From an uncultured Pelagibacteraceae bacterium (GTDB lineage Bacteria > Pseudomonadota > Alphaproteobacteria > Pelagibacterales > Pelagibacteraceae): DNA of 64,000 nucleotides. Below are positions 48,778 to 57,445 of the stretch, in pieces. The stretch covers positions 1 through 64,000 of the forward strand of contig CACJRQ010000004.1 in assembly GCA_902595885.1 (NCBI GenBank), given 5' to 3'. The stretch's first letter is position 1. Each line of letters starts with the position of its first letter. The translations under genes and the position numbers were made by a program. The notes under the pieces are model-generated. The model did no database searches, was not told the DNA's origin, and saw only the letters and a program-made list of their open reading frames with translations.

Positions 48778-50029
48778 TTCTTAAAAAATTTCGTATAATT
48801 ATTTTATGAAAACTATATGCAGATAAAAGAATTAAAATTGGCTCTAATGTAATTACTTTAAATCTTCCTTGATAATAAAATATTAAACTAAAAAGTAGTA
48901 GTGATAAAAAAAGGTACAAAATCCAAGAATATTTATTAAAATTATTTAACAATATTATTATCAAACCCAAATAACCAAAAATCATAATTGGAGATGACAA
49001 AATTATACTTAGCAACCAAGTATTATAATCATACCATGATTTATGCAAACCGGGTGTAAAAAATCTTTTAAAATTAAAAATTAAAAGTTCTTTTGACTTT
49101 TGGGGATTTTCCTTTATCCATTTTAATCCTTCTTCAAAATAAATTTTTTGAACTTCACTTGGGGAAGATTTTAAAATTTTATCCTCTAAAGTATTAAAAA
49201 TTTTATAATCAACATTTTTTAATCTTTTTGCCTCATCTGAGTCTATTTTAGGAGTTTTTATATGATTTACATAAGCATCTTCATTATGTCCTAAAATAAA
49301 TAATCCACCAAAACCATTTGAACTAAAAACATAAACTCCATTTACTTTTAAATTGTATAAACCGTAGGGCAAAGTAGATAAAAAACAAATACTAGAGAAT
49401 AAAATGATATGAAATATTTTTTTTTTTAAATCATTATATTTTAAAAAGAAAATAACTAGGGGTATGAATAATGAAAAAATTAATATATGTGATTTTGTCA
49501 AAAATGTTAGAGAAAATATAAGTGCAGAAATAATTAAATTTTTAAGATTAAAATTTTTCAAATACATTGAAAAATAAAACATAAAAATAATTAAAAAAGA
49601 TTGAAACCAAATATCTTGGGTAAATGCACCTACATACCAAAAAGTAAATGGATAAAAACAAAATATAATTAAAGCAAAACTAGAAACTTTTTTGTTTTTA
49701 AATAATATCAAGCCTAATTTATAAAAATAAATTGCAGAAATTGATGTAATTGATACCTGACTTAATTCTAAAACTATTTCCCAGTAATCTCCAAAAATAA
49801 ATTTAACTATTGCTTGATAATATGTAAAAAAAGGAGATGTTATAAAAAGAGGTCTTAATAAATTAAAATTCCCTCTCAAAACTGCGTCACTCTGTTCTGA
49901 GTACCAATATGAGTCGGGTTGCAGCTCATAATTGTCATAATTACTAAATATTAAAAAAAAATATCTTACAAAGAAAAAAGACGCAAAAATAATAAGGTTT
50001 ATTTTACTTGGTGATAATTTATTTCTCAT
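48761..50029 (-). CDS. GT-C fold glycosyltransferase (ArnT/PMT, GT39-like)
   Basis: A 422-residue membrane protein with about ten hydrophobic segments. The first periplasmic loop has acidic residues in LQPDSYWYSEQSDAVLRGNF, the layout of polyprenyl-phosphate-sugar-dependent GT-C enzymes. YPFTFWYVGAFTQDIWF is a second typical loop. It probably adds a sugar from undecaprenyl phosphate to lipid A, glycan or protein in the periplasm. The family is supported; acceptor and sugar are unknown. It is divergent from the quinoprotein gene across 50 bp. Confidence 0.72.
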   Translation of the reverse strand: MRNKLSPSKINLIIFASFFFVRYFFLIFSNYDNYELQPDSYWYSEQSDAVLRGNFNLLRPLFITSPFFTYYQAIVKFIFGDYWEIVLELSQVSITSISAIYFYKLGLILFKNKKVSSFALIIFCFYPFTFWYVGAFTQDIWFQSFLIIFMFYFSMYLKNFNLKNLIISALIFSLTFLTKSHILIFSLFIPLVIFFLKYNDLKKKIFHIILFSSICFLSTLPYGLYNLKVNGVYVFSSNGFGGLFILGHNEDAYVNHIKTPKIDSDEAKRLKNVDYKIFNTLEDKILKSSPSEVQKIYFEEGLKWIKENPQKSKELLIFNFKRFFTPGLHKSWYDYNTWLLSIILSSPIMIFGYLGLIIILLNNFNKYSWILYLFLSLLLFSLIFYYQGRFKVITLEPILILLSAYSFHKIIIRNFLRNDRFN

Positions 50030-50079
50030 TATACTTTATTTTTATATTAAATTTTATTAATTAAGTCGTCTGTTAAAAA

Positions 50080-52428
50080 ATGCATTTTATTAAAAAAAAA
50101 ATTAATTTATTTTTTTATGTTATTTTTTTATTTCTCATAATTCTAAGTATCATTATTCATAATAATTGCAATTTTAACAGGTTAATTAATGTTATTACAG
50201 ATTATAATTATAATTACGCTTATTATTCATGCAAAAAACTTTCAAAATATAATTTGAAAAATTTTATAAAAGATAAAATATCAAATACGTATTTTGAAAA
50301 TGTAATAAGAAGCATTAATAAAAACCAAATCAAAAAATCTTATACTTTCCTAAAAAAAAATAATGAAATAATTAACTATGATATTAATAAAGATAAAATT
50401 CCTCAAAAAATTTTAGGAATTAAAAATGATATTAATCCATTCTTAAAAGAAAAAAATATAATAAATGATGATGAGGAAATAACCTGGAAAAGATCTCATG
50501 GAGGTTATAAAAATTTAAAATACAACAAATCTTCAAATCCAATAAATATAAATAATGTTGAAAATTTAACTTTAGAATGGTCTTACGATAGCATTGATCT
50601 TACAAGTAAACATAAGCTTGATAATGTGGAAGCTAATCCAATATTTCATAACGGAAAAATTTTCTCAGTAACCGCTGATAGAAAATTAGTTGCATTAAAT
50701 GCATCTAGTGGAGAGCTGTTATGGAAAAAGCAAGGTTTACTAACTCCTGCTAGGAGAGGTTTTTTATTAGATCAAGAAAAAGATAAATCCTATATATACA
50801 TCAATATTGGTGAGGCTATTGCCAAAATAAATTCTGCTAATGGAGTTTTAGACAAAAAATTTGGTAAAGAGGGAATTTTATATTCTGTAAATTCACCTAC
50901 ACCTCCAATAATTTATAAAAATAAACTCTATATAGTTACTTCTACAAAAATAATTACATTTGATAAAAATTCTGGAAAATTTTTAGAAAATATTCAAATT
51001 CATCCTAAAAATAAGGAATTTTCAAGAGGAGCTGTTGTTTGGGGTGGAAATGCATTTGATGAAGAAAAAGGGTATCTTTATGTAGTAACTGGGAATCCAA
51101 GACCTGCTTTGATTGGAATTAATAGACCAGGCCAAAATAAAAATGCAAATTCACTTGTTGCTATTGATGTAAACAAATCAAAAATAATTTGGTCCTTTCA
51201 AGATGTATTTCATGATTTATGGGATTTTGACATATCATCTCCACCTATAATTTCAGATTTAAAAATTAATAATAAGTATTTAGAAACTATAATAATATCA
51301 ACTAAAACTGGAAATACATATATTTTTGAGAGAAACACTGGAAATTCTTTTTTTGATTTAGATTTTAAAAAAACAATTCCATCAAACATACCTGGTGAAA
51401 AAGCTTTTCCATATCAAAGATATAATTCACTACCTGAAAAATTAATCAATATTGAATATAATCAGAATAGTTTTGATAAATTAAATAAAAATAAGCAAAA
51501 ATATATCAAAAATATTTTAAAAGACTCTTCTGCGGGGTGGTTTAATCCACCTGAAATTGGAAAAAAAACAATTATATTTGGCCTACATGGAGGTGCTACA
51601 TGGATGGGTTCTGCATATGATCCTATAAAGCAAGTTATTTTTACGCCTGTAGTAAATATCCCTTGGGTTCTTAAAGTAGAAGGAAAAACACTAGAGACAT
51701 CAATTCCATCGAATTTAAAAAAATTAAATAAAATATATCTTCAAAAATGTTCATCTTGTCACGGAAAGAACCGAAATGGTAATTTTGATCCAGAGTCTAA
51801 AAAAAATGTTGAAATCTTAAATGATTATATTCCCAGTTTAATTGGACATTCTCTGTCATTAGATAGAAATTTATATAGTGAATTATACAATTTAGACCGA
51901 ATTAAAAAAATTCACAAAAATATAAAAGTTAACAATCTTGAATTAGAAAAAATTAAAGAACTATTTATTAAACTTGATAAATATCTGCTGGATAATAATA
52001 AACTATTTTTAAGATATTATTGGTATAAATTTTTAGATCAAGAAAATTATCCTGCATCAAACCCTCCATGGGGAGAAATAATTGCTCTTGATGTATTATC
52101 TGGAAAAATTAAATGGAAAACAAAAAATGGTGAAATAAAAAATTATGAAAAAGGTATCTTTAGTGGAAGTCCTAGTTATGGAGGTCTTTCTTTATCATCA
52201 GGAGAAATATTATTTTCTACTGGAACAAATGATAAAAAGGTTTACGCGATTAACTCAAATAATGGTAAGATTTTATGGGATTACAAAATGGATGCTGCTG
52301 GTTCAGCGCCACCATTACTTTATAACATAAATGGTAAACAATATCTGACTGTTATTTCCAGCGGAGGTTTGTTTAGTGAATACAAAGAAAAAGCTTCTAA
52401 AATTTACACTTTTTCAATCAAAAATTAA
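50080..52428 (+). CDS. PQQ-dependent sugar/alcohol dehydrogenase with inserted cytochrome c domain
   Basis: A 782-residue quinoprotein. An N-terminal signal anchor (about 8-27) and a linker precede the beta-propeller from about residue 150. HDLWDFD (378-384) and STKTGN (Lys409) match the catalytic Asp and PQQ-contacting Lys regions of glucose-dehydrogenase-type quinoproteins. FSRGAVVWGGNAFDEEKGYLYVVTGNP, GGATWMGSAYDP and W-motifs such as SGKIKWKTKNG mark propeller blades. A haem c domain with C557-S-S-C560-H561 is inserted before the last blades, as in some membrane quinoproteins. No methionine occurs from 557 to 736, so the usual His/Met haem ligation is impossible. It is one of two plus-strand genes in the island. 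Substrate unknown. Confidence 0.85.
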   Translation: MHFIKKKINLFFYVIFLFLIILSIIIHNNCNFNRLINVITDYNYNYAYYSCKKLSKYNLKNFIKDKISNTYFENVIRSINKNQIKKSYTFLKKNNEIINYDINKDKIPQKILGIKNDINPFLKEKNIINDDEEITWKRSHGGYKNLKYNKSSNPININNVENLTLEWSYDSIDLTSKHKLDNVEANPIFHNGKIFSVTADRKLVALNASSGELLWKKQGLLTPARRGFLLDQEKDKSYIYINIGEAIAKINSANGVLDKKFGKEGILYSVNSPTPPIIYKNKLYIVTSTKIITFDKNSGKFLENIQIHPKNKEFSRGAVVWGGNAFDEEKGYLYVVTGNPRPALIGINRPGQNKNANSLVAIDVNKSKIIWSFQDVFHDLWDFDISSPPIISDLKINNKYLETIIISTKTGNTYIFERNTGNSFFDLDFKKTIPSNIPGEKAFPYQRYNSLPEKLINIEYNQNSFDKLNKNKQKYIKNILKDSSAGWFNPPEIGKKTIIFGLHGGATWMGSAYDPIKQVIFTPVVNIPWVLKVEGKTLETSIPSNLKKLNKIYLQKCSSCHGKNRNGNFDPESKKNVEILNDYIPSLIGHSLSLDRNLYSELYNLDRIKKIHKNIKVNNLELEKIKELFIKLDKYLLDNNKLFLRYYWYKFLDQENYPASNPPWGEIIALDVLSGKIKWKTKNGEIKNYEKGIFSGSPSYGGLSLSSGEILFSTGTNDKKVYAINSNNGKILWDYKMDAAGSAPPLLYNINGKQYLTVISSGGLFSEYKEKASKIYTFSIKN

Positions 52429-53387
52429 AATAAACTTAAATTATTTCTGTACCATAAAATAGTTTTTTTTAATCCTTGAGTAATATTTACTTTTGGATAC
52501 CATTTAAGTTCTCTTTTAATCTTATTATAGTTTAATTTTTGTCTTTTAATTTCTATTTTTGAATTATTCAATATTATTGGTTTTAGATGACTCTTATTTA
52601 ATATCTTTTTAATATTATTTACCAGATTAATAACTTTAAAATTTTCCTTTGAACCTACGTTATATATATATAATTTTTGTTTTCTTTTCTTCATATGGTT
52701 CATCAGAGTTATATAAGCTCTAGCAACATCACCAACATAAAGATAATCTCTAATTAATTTACCATTAGATCTTAATATTGGTTTTTTATTTCTCAAATAA
52801 GATGTAATTACATGTGGTATAAGTCTATCAGTATTAAAATCACCTGGACCATAAATATTACCAGATCTAACAATACCAATATTTAATTGATAAGTTTTTG
52901 AGTAAGTTTGTACAATTAAGTCTGAGGATGATTTAGAAACATCATATGGAAAATCTCCCTCTAAAGGAAAATTTTCGTAGTATTCTTTTTTTTTAAGTTC
53001 ACCATATGCTTTATCAGAGGAACTATAAATAAAATTTATGCTTTTATTTAAATCTTTTATCGCTTCCAAAATATTAATTGTTCCCATAATATTTGAATTA
53101 AAGGTTTTATATGGATTGTTGTAAGCTTCTAAAACTTGAGTAACAGCACCAAGATGAAAAACTGTTGATATCTTATATTTTTTCAGTATTGAAAAAATTT
53201 TTTTTTTGTTAGTAAAGTCAATTTTTAAAAATTTAACTTTTTTTAAATGTTGTTTAAAAGTTTGAATTTTTTTTTTTGATTTGTCTTTATCTACTATAAT
53301 TACAAAATTATTTTTATTTTTTAATAATTGATTTACAACTTCACGCCCTAAGATTCCTAGTCCACCTGTTACTATTATATTATTCAT
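52425..53387 (-). CDS. CDP-glucose 4,6-dehydratase-like SDR
   Basis: A 320-residue extended SDR with GGLGILGREVVNQL as nucleotide loop, VFHLGAVTQVLEAYNNPYKTFNSNIMGT, SSSDKAYG, the catalytic YDVSKSSSDL, and the RSGNIYGPGDFNTDRLIPHVI and IRDYLYVGDVARAYI blocks. This resembles the short RfbG branch of NDP-sugar 4,6-dehydratases (SDK near the active site, DRLIP). RfbF and RfbH-like genes two and three genes upstream support CDP-glucose as substrate. GDP- or UDP-sugar use is not excluded. Its stop shares the four bases TTAA with the convergent quinoprotein stop. Confidence 0.75.
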   Translation of the reverse strand: MNNIIVTGGLGILGREVVNQLLKNKNNFVIIVDKDKSKKKIQTFKQHLKKVKFLKIDFTNKKKIFSILKKYKISTVFHLGAVTQVLEAYNNPYKTFNSNIMGTINILEAIKDLNKSINFIYSSSDKAYGELKKKEYYENFPLEGDFPYDVSKSSSDLIVQTYSKTYQLNIGIVRSGNIYGPGDFNTDRLIPHVITSYLRNKKPILRSNGKLIRDYLYVGDVARAYITLMNHMKKRKQKLYIYNVGSKENFKVINLVNNIKKILNKSHLKPIILNNSKIEIKRQKLNYNKIKRELKWYPKVNITQGLKKTILWYRNNLSLF

Positions 53388-54103
53388 GAATGTTTAAAAT
53401 AAGAATTTAATATTGTTTTTAATATCATTGAACCATCTTTAAATGCCCTAAGTTTTTTACCTTCTTTAAATGTTCTTGGATTATAATCAACATCAAATTC
53501 AGAAATTTGAGCTTTATTTTTTGCAAAAATAGACAAAACTTCAAACTCATAATCAAACTCATTTTGAGAAAAAATGTAATTATCATAGAATTTTCTTCTA
53601 AAAATCTTGGTTGCGCAGGCTGTATCTCTTATTTTTTGACCATAAAGAATATTAAAAATAAATGAAATAAATCTTACACCATAAAAATTTTTTTTATAAA
53701 TAAATTGATTATTCTCATGAATTCTATTTCCTATTAAAAAATCGATATTTTTTTGATCTTGTATTTTTTTAAAACCTTTGATTAAATCATCTAAAAAATA
53801 CTCATCTATATCAAAAATAACTATATATTGTTTTTTAGAATGTTTAATTGCCTCTTTAATTGATCCACCTTTTCCTAAATTTTTTGAATTAAATATAAAT
53901 TTTAATTTTGGATAATTTTTTTCTAAATCTTTTAAATATTCTGTCGTACCATCATCAGATTTGTTATCGCAAATAATTATTTCAAATTCATATTCAATAT
54001 AAGAAAGATCATTTAAAAAATTAACAAATTTTGTTTTTAAAATATTTATCTCGTTATAAAAACAACAAACAATTGAAAAAGATGATTTATGCATTATTTT
54101 CAA
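53384..54103 (-). CDS. Glycosyltransferase family 2
   Basis: A 239-residue GT-A enzyme of the dolichol-phosphate-mannose-synthase type. FSIVCCFYNEINIL, IIICDNKSDDGTTEYL, NLGKGGSIKEAIKHS and the metal-binding VIFDIDEYF are in order, and IRDTACATKIFRRKFY is the typical acceptor-side block. It may make a polyprenyl-phosphate-linked sugar for the GT-C enzyme at 48761, since this subfamily is known for that; this is inference. It overlaps both neighbours. Confidence 0.85.
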   Translation of the reverse strand: MKIMHKSSFSIVCCFYNEINILKTKFVNFLNDLSYIEYEFEIIICDNKSDDGTTEYLKDLEKNYPKLKFIFNSKNLGKGGSIKEAIKHSKKQYIVIFDIDEYFLDDLIKGFKKIQDQKNIDFLIGNRIHENNQFIYKKNFYGVRFISFIFNILYGQKIRDTACATKIFRRKFYDNYIFSQNEFDYEFEVLSIFAKNKAQISEFDVDYNPRTFKEGKKLRAFKDGSMILKTILNSYFKHS

Positions 54104-55292
54104 TTAAGAAATTTTTAATAGTTTTATGAATATAATTGATTTGTGAAAGAGTTAATCCCTGATGACATCCAATCAACAGTCCATGTCTCATAATATAATC
54201 AGAGTTTTTTAAATAATTTAATTGATTTTGTTTTGAAATTAAATTTTCAAATGCTGGATGACGTAAAATATTACCACTAAATATTGGTCTTGTTTGAATG
54301 TGTTTGTTTTCTAAATAAATTTGAAGTTTTTTTCTATCAAACAATTTATTTTTTTTTAATATTATTGGATAAGCTAAAAAATTAGTTTTTACCTTTTTTT
54401 TTATTTCAGGGACAATAAAATACCTATTAAATTTAAGAAAAAACTTTTTATGTAAATTAAAATTACTGTTCCTGATTTTTGAAAAATGACTGAATTTTTT
54501 TAATTGCTCTAAACCAAAAGCAGCTCCTATTTCAGAAGGTTCAAAATTATAACCAACTTCCTGGAAAACAAATTTTCTATCAAAATCATAACCTTTTAAT
54601 TTAACGTTTAATCTTTTCTTAATATTTTCTGAGTCTTTTATTAAAGTTGAAGCTCTTCCCCAACTTCTCAATACTTTTGATCTTAAATAATGTTTTTTGT
54701 TATTTGTTAAGAAAATTCCACCATTTCCAGCACAACTTATTACATGGGAACCATAAAAACTGGTAATAGAAATATCGCTATAACTTCCAGTTGTTCTTTT
54801 TCCAATTTTTGCACCGAGTGTATCTGCAGAATCCTCAATTATCTTTAAATTATACTTCTTAGCAATTTTATTTAATTTAAACCAGTCTGGTATATTACCA
54901 ATTAGATTTGGTATTAATATTGCTTTGGTTTTATTATTTATTTTTCTTTCAATTAATCTTACATCTATTTGCAAGCTTTCTATTTCTATATCAACAAAAA
55001 CTGGAATAAGATCATTAAGTAGAATAGAAGAAACTGCTGTTCCGAAATTTAAACCAGGGGTGATAACTTCACTTCCTTTTGGTAAATCTAAAACTTTTAA
55101 AGCTAAAATTAAAGCTGAAGTACCTGAATTAACCATTAAAGCGTATTTTTTTGAGAAATACTTTGCAATTTTTTTTTCAAATAAATCTACATTTTTACCC
55201 ATCTGTGTGGATTTTTTTAATGTTTTTAATACTGCATTTATTTCTTTATTGTCGTAAACATTTTTTCCATAAGAAATTTTCGTTATAGCCAT
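54087..55292 (-). CDS. DegT/DnrJ/EryC1 family sugar dehydrase (ColD/RfbH-like, active-site Lys replaced by His)
   Basis: A 401-residue fold-type I PLP protein. NSGTSALILALKVL, DSADTLGAKI (PLP ring Asp) and FVFQEVGYNFEPSEIGAAFGLEQL are family motifs. Where aminotransferases have the PLP-binding Lys, this one has His183 in ITSFYGSHVISCAG. That swap marks the 3-dehydrases ColD and RfbH (E1), which remove the 3-hydroxyl instead of adding an amino group. The cysteines that hold the [2Fe-2S] cluster in RfbH are missing (the WGRAST region has none), so a ColD-like, cluster-free mechanism is likelier. With RfbF and RfbG it should yield a CDP-4-keto-3,6-dideoxyhexose; the exact sugar is inferred. Confidence 0.78.
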   Translation of the reverse strand: MAITKISYGKNVYDNKEINAVLKTLKKSTQMGKNVDLFEKKIAKYFSKKYALMVNSGTSALILALKVLDLPKGSEVITPGLNFGTAVSSILLNDLIPVFVDIEIESLQIDVRLIERKINNKTKAILIPNLIGNIPDWFKLNKIAKKYNLKIIEDSADTLGAKIGKRTTGSYSDISITSFYGSHVISCAGNGGIFLTNNKKHYLRSKVLRSWGRASTLIKDSENIKKRLNVKLKGYDFDRKFVFQEVGYNFEPSEIGAAFGLEQLKKFSHFSKIRNSNFNLHKKFFLKFNRYFIVPEIKKKVKTNFLAYPIILKKNKLFDRKKLQIYLENKHIQTRPIFSGNILRHPAFENLISKQNQLNYLKNSDYIMRHGLLIGCHQGLTLSQINYIHKTIKNFLIENNA

Positions 55293-55975
55293 GGAGCATT
55301 CCTTTTCATTATTAAATTACTTAAATAATTTTTATCTCTTAAAGTATCCATTGGATGCCAAAAATTACTGTGTTTATATGCCATAAGTTGTTTATCGTCA
55401 GCCAATTTAACTAATGGCTCTCTTTCAAAAATACAATTAGTTTTATCTTCTATATATTTAAAAATTTTCTTGTTAAGTACAAAAAAACCGCCATTTATCC
55501 ATCCCTCAGATAAAATGTCTTTCTCTTTAAATTTCACAACTAAATTTTTTTTAATTGTTAGGTGGCCAAACCTTGGTAAAGGTCTAACAGCACTTAGAGT
55601 AGCAATTTTTTTATTTTTAATATGAAACTTCATAAGTTTATTAATATTAATATCTGATAAACCATCACCATAAGTCATAAAAAAATTCTCATCATTTTCT
55701 AGATATTTTTTAACTCTTAGTAGTCTAGATCCAGATTGTGTTTTCAATCCAGTATTACAGACCTTGATATTTTTATTGTTTTTAAAATATTTTTTAATTA
55801 TTTCTTTTTTATAGCCTGAACAAATAACAACTTCTTTAACATTAAATTTTTCATAATAATTTATGATATGCTGAATAATTGGAATTTTTCCAATTTTAAC
55901 CATTGGCTTAGGTATTTTTCGAGTTTCTTCTGATAATCTCGTACCCAAACCTCCTGCTAATATAACTAATTTCAT
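55283..55975 (-). CDS. rfbF: Glucose-1-phosphate cytidylyltransferase-like nucleotidyltransferase
   Basis: A 230-residue nucleotidyltransferase. The N-terminal LAGGLGTRLSEETRKIPKPMVKIG is the RfbF form of the sugar nucleotidyltransferase signature. RLLRVKKYLENDENFFMTYGDGLSDI, LSAVRPLPRFGHLTI, INGGFFVLNKKIF, FEREPLVKLADDKQLMAYKH and WHPMDTLRDKNYL also match glucose-1-phosphate cytidylyltransferase closely. It is about 25 residues shorter than the Salmonella enzyme, missing a middle insertion. It overlaps the DegT-family gene by 10 bp and should supply CDP-glucose to the pathway. Confidence 0.85.
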   Translation of the reverse strand: MKLVILAGGLGTRLSEETRKIPKPMVKIGKIPIIQHIINYYEKFNVKEVVICSGYKKEIIKKYFKNNKNIKVCNTGLKTQSGSRLLRVKKYLENDENFFMTYGDGLSDININKLMKFHIKNKKIATLSAVRPLPRFGHLTIKKNLVVKFKEKDILSEGWINGGFFVLNKKIFKYIEDKTNCIFEREPLVKLADDKQLMAYKHSNFWHPMDTLRDKNYLSNLIMKRNAPWL

Positions 55976-55995
55976 ATTCTATATTATAATTAAGT

Positions 55996-57429
55996 TTAAA
56001 ATTGATTGGTTAGGTAATTATACAAAATTGCTGAATATTCATATAAAATTATACCTTTTTTATTTGATTTTTCAAAAAATCTTAATTTATTTGAAGGCCA
56101 ATCAACTGTTTGATGAAAATTAATACTTATATCATCAGAATATTTATTCCATATTAATTTTACTCTTTTTGTAAGATATGGTGATGAAACAAAAAATACT
56201 TCGTCAATATTTTTGCTAATGAGTCTATTGTATAAATATTCTAAATTTTTTGATGAACTTCCTAAATCTTGATAAATAATTTCAATTTTTTCTTTATTAA
56301 CACCTCTTGATTGTAGCAAATTTTCAATTATTCTCTGCTCCGTTATAACTTGTATTCTACCCAGTATATAAATATTAATATCATTATTATATTTTAAAAT
56401 ATTTTGTAAGTCTGTATATCTATATTTGTAACCTTGATTAACATAACTTTCCCATTCATGACCAGAATAAATTACAACAGTATCAATTTTTTTATTATCG
56501 AGAGTTTCAACAAGTAAATTATTACCTAGTAATTTAAATAATGGTGAAAAAAATATAAGATATATAATAAAGAAAATACCAAGTACAAATTGTCTAAAAT
56601 TTATTTTGAAAAAGTTTAGTAATTTTTTTAACAAAGGTCTAATTGACTTATATGCAATGCTGAATAAAAAAATGTAAATGTTTATGAAATTTTTTTTATT
56701 TAAATACATGCTGCTTATTAAATTAATAGATTTAATTGTTTGAAAATTATAATCTGAATGAAGACTTTTTGACCTCCTTCTTATAAATACAAGTGGTTTA
56801 ATTTCATAAATGAAATTAGAATTATAAGTTTTCAAAATATTAAACCAAAGTTCTAAATCTTCTATACCAACAAAATTGACAGATGTATTAAATCTAAGTT
56901 TCTTAAATATACTTCTGTGAATTACTGCTGAAGAAAAAGCAATCGGATTATATAAAAAAAGCCACTCTCTATTTTTCTTGATTAGGTATGAGAAAATAAT
57001 TTGTAGAATAGTTCTAAAATAATATATGGAAGAATTTAAAACTTTTTTATTTTTAAAATACTTACAATTTGTAAAAAAAAGTTTTGTGGAATTTTTAATT
57101 TTTGATACTTGATACTCGAGTTTATTATTCATCCAGATATCATCAGAGTCTAAAAATGCTATATATTCACTTTTACATTTTTTTATTCCAAAATTTCTGG
57201 GTATAGCTGCTGATGAACTATTTTTTTTTAATTTATATAATTTAATTTTATTTTTATATTTTTTTGCGTATTTTTTACATATTTCAAATGTCTTATCAGT
57301 TGAACAATCATCTACAATAATGATTTTATAATTCTTATATGTTTGATTTAGTACAGAATTGATCGTTTCTTTAATATACTTTTCAGAATTAAATGTTGTG
57401 ATTAACACATCTATAGAAATTGACTTCAT
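55996..57429 (-). CDS. GT2 glycosyltransferase fused to a membrane segment and a DUF218 (YdcF/ElyC-like) domain
   Basis: A 477-residue fusion. Residues 1 to about 230 are a GT-A glycosyltransferase: VLITTFNSEKYIKETINSVLNQTYKNYKIIIVDDCSTDKT, AIPRNFGIKKCKSEYIAFLDSDDIW with the DSDD metal site, and GIEDLELWFNIL. Hydrophobic stretches lie near 243-262 and 279-300. From about 313, IDTVVIYSGHEWES, IYILGRIQVITEQRIIENLLQSRGV, LGSSSKNLEYL and VFFVSSPYLTKRVKLIW follow the DUF218 pattern. DUF218 proteins such as ElyC and SanA are linked to envelope polymer metabolism. I do not recall this fusion as standard. The GT would be cytoplasmic; the side of the DUF218 domain depends on whether one or two helices cross. 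Confidence 0.75.
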   Translation of the reverse strand: MKSISIDVLITTFNSEKYIKETINSVLNQTYKNYKIIIVDDCSTDKTFEICKKYAKKYKNKIKLYKLKKNSSSAAIPRNFGIKKCKSEYIAFLDSDDIWMNNKLEYQVSKIKNSTKLFFTNCKYFKNKKVLNSSIYYFRTILQIIFSYLIKKNREWLFLYNPIAFSSAVIHRSIFKKLRFNTSVNFVGIEDLELWFNILKTYNSNFIYEIKPLVFIRRRSKSLHSDYNFQTIKSINLISSMYLNKKNFINIYIFLFSIAYKSIRPLLKKLLNFFKINFRQFVLGIFFIIYLIFFSPLFKLLGNNLLVETLDNKKIDTVVIYSGHEWESYVNQGYKYRYTDLQNILKYNNDINIYILGRIQVITEQRIIENLLQSRGVNKEKIEIIYQDLGSSSKNLEYLYNRLISKNIDEVFFVSSPYLTKRVKLIWNKYSDDISINFHQTVDWPSNKLRFFEKSNKKGIILYEYSAILYNYLTNQF

Positions 57430-57445
57430 TAAAAGAACTTTTTTA

